A stretch of DNA of 64,000 bases from NCBI RefSeq assembly GCF_003856835.1, contig NZ_CP034145.1, positions 2,604,001 to 2,668,000 of the forward strand, read 5' to 3'. Positions 26,698 to 35,209 of the stretch are shown one piece after another. Within the stretch, counting starts at the first letter, position 1, and each line of letters starts with the position of its first letter. This DNA comes from Haloplanus aerogenes (lineage in GTDB: Archaea; Halobacteriota; Halobacteria; Halobacteriales; Haloferacaceae). A program made the position numbers and the translations under genes. The notes beneath the pieces were generated by a model. That model ran no database searches. It had not been told where the DNA came from and saw only the letters and a program-made list of their open reading frames with translations.

Positions 26698-27968
26698 AGG
26701 AGGCGGACGTTGTCGGCGTCGATGCCGTCGGTCGCGTTTCGGGTGTCGAACACGAGCGACGCGTGTTCGACGACGAACTCCATGTCGTACTCGGAGTGAT
26801 CGGTGACGACGAGTACGCAGTCGGCATCGGCCAGGCGCTCGGCGGTGAGAGGTTCGGACGTGTACGTGCCGTTGTCCGGCGTCTCGAATACCTCGACGTA
26901 CGGATCGTGGTAGGAGACGGTTGCGTTACGCTGTTCGAGTTGGTCGATGATGTCGATGGCAGGGGAGTTGCGCACGTCGGGCACGTCGGGCTTGTAGGCG
27001 ACACCGAGAATGAGAATGTCCGCGTTCGGGAGTGGTACGCGACGCTCGTTGAGGTGTTCGGTCGTCCGCAAGACGATATACTCGGACATCTCGCGATTCG
27101 TCGAATCCGCCAGATCGATCAGCGGCGTGTTCAGCCCATCTTGCCGGGCCTTCCAGGAGAGATACAGCGGGTCGACGGGAATGCAGTGCCCGCCCAGTCC
27201 CGGACCGGGATAGAACGGCATGAAACCGTACGGTTTCGTCTTCGCCGCGTCGATGATGCGCCAGAAGTTGATGTCGAAGTTGTTCGCAACTTTGACCAGT
27301 TCGTTCACCAGCGCGATGTTGACGTTACGGAACGTGTTCTCGAGAATCTTCGCCATTTCGGCCTCGGTGGCGGAGTCGACGCGGACGAGCGACTCGAATA
27401 CGTCACCGTACAGCGCTTCGACGTTGTCAGCGCACTGCTCGGTGACGCCGCCGACCACCTTCGGAATCTCGGTGAGGTGGTAGTCCTCGTTCCCCGGATC
27501 GACGCGCTCGGGCGAACTCGCCAAAAAGATGTCTTCGCCGACGATGAATCCGTGTGTCTCGAACACTTCGGCGATCACGTCCTCCGTCGCGGTCGGATAG
27601 ACCGTACTCTCGATGATGATCGTACACTCCGGCCCGACGCGTTCTGCGAGGCTCTCGGCGGCAGCGAGCACGTACGAGATGTCCGGCTGTCCGGATTTCT
27701 GGAGCGGCGTTGGGACACAGATGGCGACGTGTGAGACGTCGTCCAGTTCGTCGTAGGTCGCGTGGGCTTCGAACCCGGCGTCGCGGAGCGTCGCGATATC
27801 GGCGTCCGGAATGTCACTGATGTACGACTCGCCCTGCTCAAGTTGTGCGACGCGCTCTTCATCCACGTCGATGCCGACCACGTCGACGCCAGCGTCGGCA
27901 AACGAGATGGCGAGTCGAAGTCCGACTTCACCGAGACCAACGACACAGAGGGACCGCTCGGAGTTCAT
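26694..27968 (-). CDS. Nucleotide-sugar 6-dehydrogenase (UDP-GlcNAc/UDP-ManNAc dehydrogenase family)
   Basis: A 424-aa NAD-dependent dehydrogenase that oxidises the C6 alcohol of a UDP-sugar twice. The Rossmann motif is GLGEVGLRLA at residues 11-20. SSPERVDPGN, KILENTFRNVNIALVNE and the catalytic PGPGLGGHCIPVDPLY (Cys) follow, then the C-terminal VLGVAYKPDVPDVRNSP and DPYV. The VDPLYLSWKAR ending of the catalytic loop resembles WbpA/WecC-type enzymes acting on N-acetylated sugars rather than AglM. The product would be a uronic acid such as GlcNAcA or ManNAcA for the outer glycan. Confidence 0.85.
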   Translation of the reverse strand: MNSERSLCVVGLGEVGLRLAISFADAGVDVVGIDVDEERVAQLEQGESYISDIPDADIATLRDAGFEAHATYDELDDVSHVAICVPTPLQKSGQPDISYVLAAAESLAERVGPECTIIIESTVYPTATEDVIAEVFETHGFIVGEDIFLASSPERVDPGNEDYHLTEIPKVVGGVTEQCADNVEALYGDVFESLVRVDSATEAEMAKILENTFRNVNIALVNELVKVANNFDINFWRIIDAAKTKPYGFMPFYPGPGLGGHCIPVDPLYLSWKARQDGLNTPLIDLADSTNREMSEYIVLRTTEHLNERRVPLPNADILILGVAYKPDVPDVRNSPAIDIIDQLEQRNATVSYHDPYVEVFETPDNGTYTSEPLTAERLADADCVLVVTDHSEYDMEFVVEHASLVFDTRNATDGIDADNVRLL

Positions 27969-28115
27969 TACTCACCGCTCCGAAGCCCAGCGTGAAATAC
28001 GAACTGTTTCGAGTCGTGTGTCGAGTGGGTTGCGGCGTGGTGGAACCCGAGAGTGCTGCACACCGAACAGTAAGCCTTTATCCGCGGTGTGTGGAACGTG
28101 CGGGTGATCGAAACA

Positions 28116-29102
28116 ATGGGCGAGCACATTCTAGTCACGGGCGCATCCGGATTCGTCGGCCAGCACCTCGTGCGCCGACTGGTAGCCGACGGTCACGACG
28201 TGACCGCCGTCGACATTCGGAATCAGCCGCCGGAGTCGTTCGCGGAATACGTCGGTGACGAGGTAGACTACTATCACGGAAGCGTCATCCATGAGGACTT
28301 CGTGGAGAACGTCCTGTTTCCGACGCCGAACACGTACGACCGCATTTTCCACCTCGCGGCAGTCGTCGGCGTCGACAACTACATCGAGACGACGGAACCG
28401 CTCTACCCCTACGAAGTCAACTTCAACGGGACGAAGTACCTGCTCGAACAGATTCACGGGTCGCGGACTAGGTTCGTCTACACGAGTACGAGCGAAGTGT
28501 ACGGGAAGAATCCCGAGGTGCCGTGGGCCGAAGACGACAATCAAGTTCTCGGACCGCCGACCACGCCACGCTGGAGTTACGCGGTGTCGAAGAGTCTCTG
28601 TGAGCACATGATCCACCAGTTCAGCGAGGTGGACCTCGGCGCCTCGTCGGCCGTCGTCCGCCCGTTCAACCTCTACGGTCCGTATCAGCGCCCCGACTTC
28701 GTCATCCCCAAGTTCATCGAGATGGTGCTCGACGGCGAGGCGCCGACAGTCTACGACGACGGGACACAGAGTCGCTGTTTCACCTACATCGACGACTTCG
28801 TCGAGGGCATCGTCAGAGCATCCGAGGCGGAGCACGACGGCAGTGCGGTCTACAACCTCGGTGGGACGGACGAGATTCAGATCAAGGAACTGGCGAACCG
28901 CATCATCGACATCGCCGACGAAGACGTTGACGAACCGCGGTTCGTCAGCCGCGAGCAGGCGACCGGCCGCGACTTCGACGACATCGAGACCCGCATCCCC
29001 GACGTGTCTCGTGCGAAGCGGGAACTAGACTGGGAAGCAACGACGCCGCTGACGGAAGGGATCGAAGAGACGATCGAGTGGATGCGCGAGACGGAGTCGT
29101 AA
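28116..29102 (+). CDS. Extended SDR resembling the ArnA UDP-glucuronate decarboxylase domain
   Basis: A 328-aa NAD-dependent epimerase/dehydratase-family enzyme. GASGFVGQHLVRRL at residues 8-21 binds NAD. The Ser region is TSTSEVYGKNPEVPWAED, followed by GPPTTPRWSYAVSKSLCE with Tyr and Lys. The PRWxYxVSK context and the late DDGTQSRCFTYIDDFVEGI are close to the C-terminal decarboxylase half of bacterial ArnA, which makes UDP-4-keto-pentose. The ATG at 28116 is preferred over a GTG at 28089 because TTTATCC (28077-28083) would place transcription start between them. It converges with a formyltransferase, the other ArnA half, 21 nt away. Confidence 0.75.
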   Translation: MGEHILVTGASGFVGQHLVRRLVADGHDVTAVDIRNQPPESFAEYVGDEVDYYHGSVIHEDFVENVLFPTPNTYDRIFHLAAVVGVDNYIETTEPLYPYEVNFNGTKYLLEQIHGSRTRFVYTSTSEVYGKNPEVPWAEDDNQVLGPPTTPRWSYAVSKSLCEHMIHQFSEVDLGASSAVVRPFNLYGPYQRPDFVIPKFIEMVLDGEAPTVYDDGTQSRCFTYIDDFVEGIVRASEAEHDGSAVYNLGGTDEIQIKELANRIIDIADEDVDEPRFVSREQATGRDFDDIETRIPDVSRAKRELDWEATTPLTEGIEETIEWMRETES

Positions 29103-29123
29103 CGCTGGCCGAGACACGGCCAT

Positions 29124-30395
29124 TCAGTGGACGAACACCTTCAGATATCGACCGTCGACGACGCTCCCGTCCGTCGCGAACTCGATGGCGAGCGTGTGGC
29201 TGCCAGGGTCGGTCGGGTCGTACGTAATCAGACATGACTCCCACCCCGTCGTCGACACGCGGTCGCCGAAGATCCGGTCTCCATCCAGAGTCACCATCAC
29301 GTCGACCGCGCGGTCGGCACCGCCGGATCCGACGACGGCACGGATGGTTCCCGTCTCTCCGACGGCGAGATTGGTCGCACTGGTGAAGTCAGTGCCTCCG
29401 TCACGGTCGCGAATGCCGGTGTACCGCCACGACGGGGGTGCGTGGTGGCGACCGAATGTGTCGCCGACGGCGACGCCGAATCGGTCGGTGAAGGCATCCG
29501 CCCACATCCGCGGCCGGTCGCGGGGCTGGACGCGTTCCACGCGGAGGACGCCCTCGGCCGTCGCAACGTCGATTCCGTCGCCGGGGTGGACGGCGACGAC
29601 CGTGCCGGGATCGGCGCCGACCGACTGGGTCGCCACGGCGCGTGCGGTCCAGATAGTCAGCCTTCTGCCGTCGACAAAGGTGTACGCCCCCGGATACGGG
29701 TCCGTCTGGGCGCGAACCCAGTCGCTGAGGGCGACGGCCGAGCGTGTCCAGTCGACGAGTCCGTCCTGTGGCTGTCGGCGGGGCCGATACGTAGCGTCGG
29801 CCACCGACTGCGGTGTCGGATCGAGAGTTCCGTCCTCGAAGTCGGTCCGAACGGAGTCGAGTGCGTCACAGGCCGCGACGGCGAGCTTGTCGAGGATGGT
29901 CTGTACGTCGTCACGTTCCTCGACGACGACGGACTCCCGGACGACGATATCGCCGCCATCGACGGCAGGCACGTACCGAAACAGACAGATCGGCACGCGG
30001 TCGTCGCCGTGAATGAGGCTCCAGTTGATCGGTGCCCCGCCACGACCACGGGGCAGGTCGCTCGAATGGAATCCGAGGAATGCCTGGGTAGGAATCTTCA
30101 GGACTGACTCGTCGATGACCTGATGCCATCCAGGACAGATGCAGTACGCTGGGTTCAGTTCTGCCAATCGGTCCCTAACCGACGGGGCGTGAATGTCCGC
30201 AGCTTCGATCAACGCGATGTCGTGGGCGTCGGTTATCGCGTCGAACGGTTCGAAGCCGGCCTGCTTGCGGGCCTGCTCGCCAGTCGTGGCGACAGCACCG
30301 ACAACGTTCCAACCCGTTTCGAGCAGGTGGAGGAGGACGTGGCGGGCGAGCGCGCGGTTCCCGACGAGGACGACCCGTGGACCGTCGGCAGTCAC
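29124..30395 (-). CDS. Sugar formyltransferase (ArnA-N/Fmt-like) with C-terminal beta-sandwich domain
   Basis: A 423-aa protein. The N-terminal 200 residues are a formyltransferase fold with a Rossmann-like start RVVLVGNRALARHVLLH. NPAYCICPGWHQVI and LGFHSSDLPRGRGGAPINWS carry the His-Ser-Asp environment expected for the catalytic Asn/His/Asp centre. A Fmt-like C-domain with YRPRRQPQDGLVDW follows, and from about residue 325 there is an extra beta-rich module ending in GRYLKVFVH. The GTG at 30395 is taken as start because it lies 16 nt after the GNAT gene with a GAGGTGG element just upstream. It probably N-formylates an amino sugar. tRNA formylation is unlikely because archaea use unformylated initiator tRNA. 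Confidence 0.72.
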   Translation of the reverse strand: MTADGPRVVLVGNRALARHVLLHLLETGWNVVGAVATTGEQARKQAGFEPFDAITDAHDIALIEAADIHAPSVRDRLAELNPAYCICPGWHQVIDESVLKIPTQAFLGFHSSDLPRGRGGAPINWSLIHGDDRVPICLFRYVPAVDGGDIVVRESVVVEERDDVQTILDKLAVAACDALDSVRTDFEDGTLDPTPQSVADATYRPRRQPQDGLVDWTRSAVALSDWVRAQTDPYPGAYTFVDGRRLTIWTARAVATQSVGADPGTVVAVHPGDGIDVATAEGVLRVERVQPRDRPRMWADAFTDRFGVAVGDTFGRHHAPPSWRYTGIRDRDGGTDFTSATNLAVGETGTIRAVVGSGGADRAVDVMVTLDGDRIFGDRVSTTGWESCLITYDPTDPGSHTLAIEFATDGSVVDGRYLKVFVH

Positions 30396-30411
30396 GCAAC
30401 CACCTCGGCGA

Positions 30412-30975
30412 TCATTGGCTGTCGCCCACGTACGCGTAGACGTACCAGTCGTCCTCACGATTGGTTCGTTCGAATCCACAGCGTTCGAAGAGCCGCTGGG
30501 ATCGCTCGTTGTTGGCGTGAATCTCGGCCTGCAGATCACGCATCGAGTGGAAACGGGTAGTGAGCCAGTCAAGCAGTCGTGTGGCGAGGCCCTCGCCCCA
30601 CAGAGTCAACTCGGCGATGTAGATGGAGACGAAATCCGACGCGTCGACGGCGACGACGCCAATACGCCGACCGTCGTAGCTGGCGACGTAGTCGCGGCGG
30701 GTGGGGGGACGACTCTCGAACCAGTCGACGTGATCCGCCCACTGGATCGGACCGTCCTGTTCGGCGAAATGCTCGTAAATAACGGGGTTGTTTCGCCACG
30801 CGAGGACGAGTTCCAGATCCGCCCGTTGTATCGGGCCGACGGTCAAGCTGGCGGCGTCAGTCGACGGTTCGGCCAACTCGTAACACGCCGGGCACACGGG
30901 CGACGACGCCCCGTCGAGCGATAACAGTTCGTCCGGTGAGAACGTACCGGAACAGAACGCACACGAACTGGACAT
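30412..30975 (-). CDS. GNAT acetyltransferase (PseH/SpsD-like) with N-terminal zinc ribbon
   Basis: A 187-aa protein. Residues 5-32 hold CAFC and a second CPAC pair, a zinc-ribbon-like unit. From about residue 45 the GNAT domain runs from LTVGPIQRADLELVLAWRN, the PseH/RimJ-like start, to RLFERCGFERTNRED, with YIAELTLWGEGLATRLLDWL forming the acetyl-CoA site. PseH acetylates the 4-amino group of the pseudaminic acid precursor, the step this locus needs. The ATG at 30975 (MSSSCAFC) is chosen over one three codons upstream. The zinc ribbon is an unusual addition to the family. Confidence 0.75.
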   Translation of the reverse strand: MSSSCAFCSGTFSPDELLSLDGASSPVCPACYELAEPSTDAASLTVGPIQRADLELVLAWRNNPVIYEHFAEQDGPIQWADHVDWFESRPPTRRDYVASYDGRRIGVVAVDASDFVSIYIAELTLWGEGLATRLLDWLTTRFHSMRDLQAEIHANNERSQRLFERCGFERTNREDDWYVYAYVGDSQ

Positions 30976-31006
30976 GCGCCCCATTTTCAGTTGAGGCTTA
31001 AGAACG

Positions 31007-31690
31007 TTAGCGTCGCTCCCGGAGCAGTTCGAACGCCTCGGCGGCGGTCATTCCGCTCTTGTGCCCCCAGAGACGGGCGTTCCCTTCGAGGGCGTCCACG
31101 GATCGAGGATGTGGCGGGTCACGCACCTCGTCGGCGTACGCCTCCATCGCCGCCACCTTCGTCTCCAGCGTATCGCCGATGTCGACGAACGTGGTCGGCT
31201 GGAACACTGCATCGACCGAGGGAACGCTCCACTCGGTGGCGGAAAGGGTTTCGAACGCTAGGATTTCGTCAACAGGCGAGTCGGACAGTGGCCGGGCGGC
31301 GGTCATCGTCGCCCGGCACGTGCGCTCGTGGTCGACGTTCAAGTCACCGTAGTGGTGCGTGTACAGCGTGACGGGATCGTGCCGGTCGAGGGCCGTCTCG
31401 ACGCGTTGGGTCAACTCGAGGAGCGGAAGCGAATCGAAGGCGTTGTCCGGGAAGTCGTCGAACGTAATCGAGTCGACGCCCAGCGTTTCGGCCGCCGAGC
31501 GCGCCCGGTCGCGCCGGCGTTCGATCTCTGCCTCGGCGGCCGGCGTTCGCTCGTCGTATCGTGAGGTCACGCCATCGCCGAGAACGAGGATGTGGACATC
31601 GTCGCCAGCGGCGGCGTGTCGGGCGAGGGTCCCGCCAGCGCCGATGGTTTCGTCGTCGGGATGGGCAACCACAGCGAGAACCGTCGACAT
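31007..31690 (-). CDS. PIG-L family (LmbE-like) deacetylase
   Basis: A 227-aa zinc-dependent deacetylase. VVAHPDDETIGAGGTLARH at residues 7-25 has the AHPDDE metal and base motif, and YTHHYGDLNVDHERTC holds the second metal His pair. Family members remove acetyl from GlcNAc-linked substrates or other amide groups. Next to a formyltransferase and an acetyltransferase it could deacylate a sugar amine in the same pathway, but substrate assignment is open. It lies 31 nt upstream of the GNAT gene on the same strand. Confidence 0.82.
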   Translation of the reverse strand: MSTVLAVVAHPDDETIGAGGTLARHAAAGDDVHILVLGDGVTSRYDERTPAAEAEIERRRDRARSAAETLGVDSITFDDFPDNAFDSLPLLELTQRVETALDRHDPVTLYTHHYGDLNVDHERTCRATMTAARPLSDSPVDEILAFETLSATEWSVPSVDAVFQPTTFVDIGDTLETKVAAMEAYADEVRDPPHPRSVDALEGNARLWGHKSGMTAAEAFELLRERR

Positions 31691-31829
31691 GGGCGGTAGT
31701 TGTGTCTCTAGGAATTAAATGTAGCAGGTGGCGTGGTTCGACATCAAGCGCGGTAATTTACACGAAGTCTTAATACCTTCCCTGAGATTATTCCGCCCGA
31801 AGCGGAGCAATCACGAACATATCGATCCG

Positions 31830-32702
31830 ATGAAACAATTAACACGGCGGGCTCTACTGGCAACGAGACGGGCGTACGGCGACCGGATAAGACGAACGAT
31901 GGAGCGGCTAGGTCTTCAACAGCACGTCACGGGTCTCTACGACCGGCTCGACCGTGCGACACAGCCCGACACGTACACGAAAGAGTTTCAGGGAGTCGAG
32001 GCCACCTTCCATACGGCGACGCGGCTCCAGTACCGACGGGCGACATCGATCAAAACGGAGTTGATGTCGTCGTTGTTCGACGAAATACGGCCTGACGACG
32101 TCTTCTACGATATCGGTGCGAACGTCGGTAGCGTCTCCTGTCTGGTCGGACAGACACTCTCGACCGGAGAAATCATTTCATTCGAACCCCTGCCGGTCAA
32201 CGCCGACGCGCTCCGGGCAAATCTGGAACTGAACGACATCTCAGGAATGGTCCTCGAGTACGCGCTCTCGGACGAGAACGGAGAGATCGAATTCCGAGTT
32301 CCGGTGGACGAGGTGGAGGCCGGATCATCGAACGCCATCGCGCCAGAGAACGAAGCCTCCAGATTTTGGGAGGAGCGCCAAGAGCGCGTCATGGTCAAAA
32401 CACGACGAGGTGACGAACTGATCGAAGAAGACGACCTTCCAATCCCGAACGTCGTCAAATTCGACATCGAAGGTGCAGAGTTGAAAGCGATTCAGGGGCT
32501 CAAGGAGACGCTGTCCCATCCGGAGTGCCGGACCGTCATCTGCGAAGTCCACGCGTACTTGTTGGAGGATTTCGGCGGCTCGGCCAACGAACTGGAAGCC
32601 GAGTTGCAGGAGTGCGGTTTCGAACTAGAGCGGTTCGACGAACGGAAATACGAAAAGCGGGGTGAGTCAGTCCACCTCTACCGGCTGAAGGCAACGAAAT
32701 AA
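31830..32702 (+). CDS. FkbM family methyltransferase
   Basis: A 290-aa protein with the FkbM SAM domain. VFYDIGANVGSVSCLVGQ (about residue 91) is motif I, IISFEPLPVNADALRANLEL follows, and VKFDIEGAELKAIQGL (about residue 210) is the family signature. FkbM enzymes usually O-methylate sugars or polyketides, so a glycan methylation is likely. The ATG at 31830 is chosen because TCTTAATACC (31768-31777) would start transcription near 31800. Third-position composition is more AT-rich than in the housekeeping genes. It lies 3 nt before the PhyH gene. Confidence 0.85.
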   Translation: MKQLTRRALLATRRAYGDRIRRTMERLGLQQHVTGLYDRLDRATQPDTYTKEFQGVEATFHTATRLQYRRATSIKTELMSSLFDEIRPDDVFYDIGANVGSVSCLVGQTLSTGEIISFEPLPVNADALRANLELNDISGMVLEYALSDENGEIEFRVPVDEVEAGSSNAIAPENEASRFWEERQERVMVKTRRGDELIEEDDLPIPNVVKFDIEGAELKAIQGLKETLSHPECRTVICEVHAYLLEDFGGSANELEAELQECGFELERFDERKYEKRGESVHLYRLKATK

Positions 32703-32705
32703 ACA

Positions 32706-33650
32706 ATGCTCTCGACAGCACAGAAAGTCGTCAACGACCCTATGAGCGTCGTCCGCTTCGCGCGAACCATGACCAAGCGTGCCGATTACCGCCTCGGGCG
32801 CGACGTGTTCGGCCACTCGAACAAACTATCGAGTTCACTCGCTGGCAACCTCGCGATCAAGCGAGCGCAGCTATCGGGGTCAAACGGCCAGTCGTCGATC
32901 CAGTCGGAAGCACGGAGGCTCCGAGAGGCAGGGATCGCCGAACTCGGGCAACCGTACGATCAGTCGACGATCAGCGAAATAAAGTCTCGATTCGACGAAA
33001 TTATCGGCGAAAAATCGTACACGTACACTCGGGGCGCGAACGGCACCGACTACTCGTTCGGTATCGACAGTACGACGTTCGATCTCGCCGAGGAGTTTCC
33101 GGCAGTGGCGAACGTCGTCACATCGGACATCCTTGAGGTTCTCCACGGCTACTACGGCACGTGGACCAAGCCTATTCGCGTCAACATGTGGCGAAACCAC
33201 CACGTTCCTCCCGAAGTCGTCGAGTCGTCGGAGGTGTTCTCCAACTACTGGCACACCGATCCCCACACCACGGATCACGTCAAACTGTTCGTCTACTTGA
33301 CCGACGTCGACGAGAATAACGGGCCGTTCCACGCGGTGTCGACGGCCGACTCGCTCAGCATCACGAATGACTACAAGCGGAGTCGTGACGGCGTCCCGAA
33401 CGGACGGGTGCGAGCCGAAGCGAGAGAGATTCACAAGTTTACCGGGCCGGCCGGAAGCGCCGCGCTCTGTAACACGAACACGAACCTCCATCGGGCCGGC
33501 ATCCCGGCCGAGGGAAACCACCGCGACCTGCTCCAAGTCGTGTTCGCTCCTTCGTCGGAACCCCTTGGCGACGATTGGATCGAAGACCGAGAAAGCTACG
33601 CATTCGAGGGAAGCGACCACGACGGGCTTCGGAGATTGTTCCGCTATTGA
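32706..33650 (+). CDS. Phytanoyl-CoA dioxygenase (PhyH)-like Fe(II)/2-oxoglutarate oxygenase
   Basis: A 314-aa protein. The iron ligands appear as HTD in NYWHTDPHTTDHVKLFVYL (about residues 180-198) and a distal His in NLHRAGIPAEGNHRDLLQV, with a following Arg for 2-oxoglutarate. DVDENNGPFHAVSTA is the conserved strand before the distal site. Such enzymes hydroxylate or epimerise small molecules, including sugars. Pairing with FkbM (3-nt gap) suggests hydroxylation and methylation of the same glycan residue, which is inference. Confidence 0.78.
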   Translation: MLSTAQKVVNDPMSVVRFARTMTKRADYRLGRDVFGHSNKLSSSLAGNLAIKRAQLSGSNGQSSIQSEARRLREAGIAELGQPYDQSTISEIKSRFDEIIGEKSYTYTRGANGTDYSFGIDSTTFDLAEEFPAVANVVTSDILEVLHGYYGTWTKPIRVNMWRNHHVPPEVVESSEVFSNYWHTDPHTTDHVKLFVYLTDVDENNGPFHAVSTADSLSITNDYKRSRDGVPNGRVRAEAREIHKFTGPAGSAALCNTNTNLHRAGIPAEGNHRDLLQVVFAPSSEPLGDDWIEDRESYAFEGSDHDGLRRLFRY

Positions 33651-33703
33651 CGGCGCGACCGCCACTCACCGAAGCGTCCCGCGATACCGTTCGCGGAGCC
33701 CGG

Positions 33704-35146
33704 TCAGTAGATCACCGCTACGAGTTTTGCCGGCAGGTTGTCTCGGATCGTGGAGCGGAACTCCGCCGAGATACCGAACAGCACCGCGAAATACGCGCCT
33801 GCACCGAGACAGACCAGCAGGAGGACGAGCGCAAAGTTGTGCTGGAGGAGTTTGTAGGTCTCCTCGATCCAGAGGCCACCGTACGCGACGGCCCCACACA
33901 CCGCCGCGGCGACGACCTGTTTTCCGATCGTACGGTAGGGAAAGTCGAAGTCGATCAGCCGCATGACGTACTGGTACGCGAGTAACGTCCCGATGCCGGC
34001 CGAGAGGGCGGTGGCGACCGCGGCGCCGACCCATCCGTAGAGATACACGAGCCCCAGATTCAACAGCGTGTTCGTGCCGATGAAGGCTGCATTGACGTTG
34101 AACGTGAGGTCGGGGCGGTCGATGGCACCGAGCGTCGTGATGAGTTGTTTCTGGTATGAGCGGAGCAACACGGCTGCGACGAGCAGTGTCAACACCGTCT
34201 CACCGACGGTGAATTCGGTGCCGTAGATGCGGAGGATTCGGGAACCGAGAATGACCGTCCCGACGAGACCGGGAATGAGTATCAGGCCGGCGTAACGCAG
34301 AGAGTCTTCGAGAATCGGCGCGGCGGCCTGGTTCGCGGCGTCGGCAGTAGTGTTGCTGATCTCGGGGAACGTCGCGCTACTGATCGAGGTGCCGAACGTG
34401 AGCAGGAAGGTGCTGATCGTCCACGCGACGGAGTAGACACCGATGAGGTCGGAGGTGACGAACAGGCCCAACACCGCGACGTCGACCCAGCCGAACGTCC
34501 GCCGTTCGACCGAGCCGAGCCACGCGAACTTGGCGTACGAGAACAGTTCGGCGAAATGATGTCGGGCGGGAAGCCGGAGCGACGGACGGGCGAGCCAGAC
34601 ACCCACAGCCCCGATGAGTGCGTAGCCAACCGCGTGACCGGCGAGCATTCCGGTCAGCCCAAGGCCGAGAAACACCAGTCCGATCTGCGTGAGGCTCCGG
34701 ACCGTCATCCGGACCGGCGTCAGCACGCCCTGCACGTGGACGAGATGACTGCCGGCGAGCGTCGCTCCGCTCATCGAATTCAGGAGCGTGGCGAACAGGA
34801 TGAGGACGACGAACCCGGTCACTGGCTCTCCGATGTACATCGCCACCGGGTTACGGAGGAGATACAGGACCAGCGACAGCACCGCGAACATTCCGATCAT
34901 CAAACACAGGCCGGCAGTGAAGAACTCGGCCTGATCCTCGCCCTCGCTCATCCGCTTTCGAATGGCGGCGGTGACACCCACTTTCCCGCCGATCCCGACC
35001 CACGCCACCACCGCGAGCACCAGCGAGTAGGTGCCGAGAACGCCAGCACCGAGTTCGCGGGCGAAGTAGAGCGTCGCGACGAAACCCGCGATCGACCCGG
35101 CGATCTTCGAGACGAAGACTATCAGCGAGGTTTGGCCGATTCTCAT
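33704..35146 (-). CDS. Polysaccharide/oligosaccharide flippase, Wzx type
   Basis: A 480-aa MOP-superfamily transporter with about 14 membrane helices. The N-terminus MRIGQTSLIVFVSKIAG followed by FVATLYFARELG and GTYSLV is typical for Wzx-like polysaccharide exporters. The helix-rich C-terminal part matches the polysaccharide-biosynthesis C domain. It probably moves the lipid-linked glycan built by the island to the outer face for AglB; AglR has been proposed for this role in Haloferax. It is the last gene of a minus-strand run after two sulfatase-like genes. Confidence 0.85.
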   Translation of the reverse strand: MRIGQTSLIVFVSKIAGSIAGFVATLYFARELGAGVLGTYSLVLAVVAWVGIGGKVGVTAAIRKRMSEGEDQAEFFTAGLCLMIGMFAVLSLVLYLLRNPVAMYIGEPVTGFVVLILFATLLNSMSGATLAGSHLVHVQGVLTPVRMTVRSLTQIGLVFLGLGLTGMLAGHAVGYALIGAVGVWLARPSLRLPARHHFAELFSYAKFAWLGSVERRTFGWVDVAVLGLFVTSDLIGVYSVAWTISTFLLTFGTSISSATFPEISNTTADAANQAAAPILEDSLRYAGLILIPGLVGTVILGSRILRIYGTEFTVGETVLTLLVAAVLLRSYQKQLITTLGAIDRPDLTFNVNAAFIGTNTLLNLGLVYLYGWVGAAVATALSAGIGTLLAYQYVMRLIDFDFPYRTIGKQVVAAAVCGAVAYGGLWIEETYKLLQHNFALVLLLVCLGAGAYFAVLFGISAEFRSTIRDNLPAKLVAVIY

Positions 35147-35209
35147 TGGTGTCGCTGCCTCCCGCTCGGTCGGACAGGGTGGCGAATCGTTCGGATCACG
35201 GCGTCCGGG

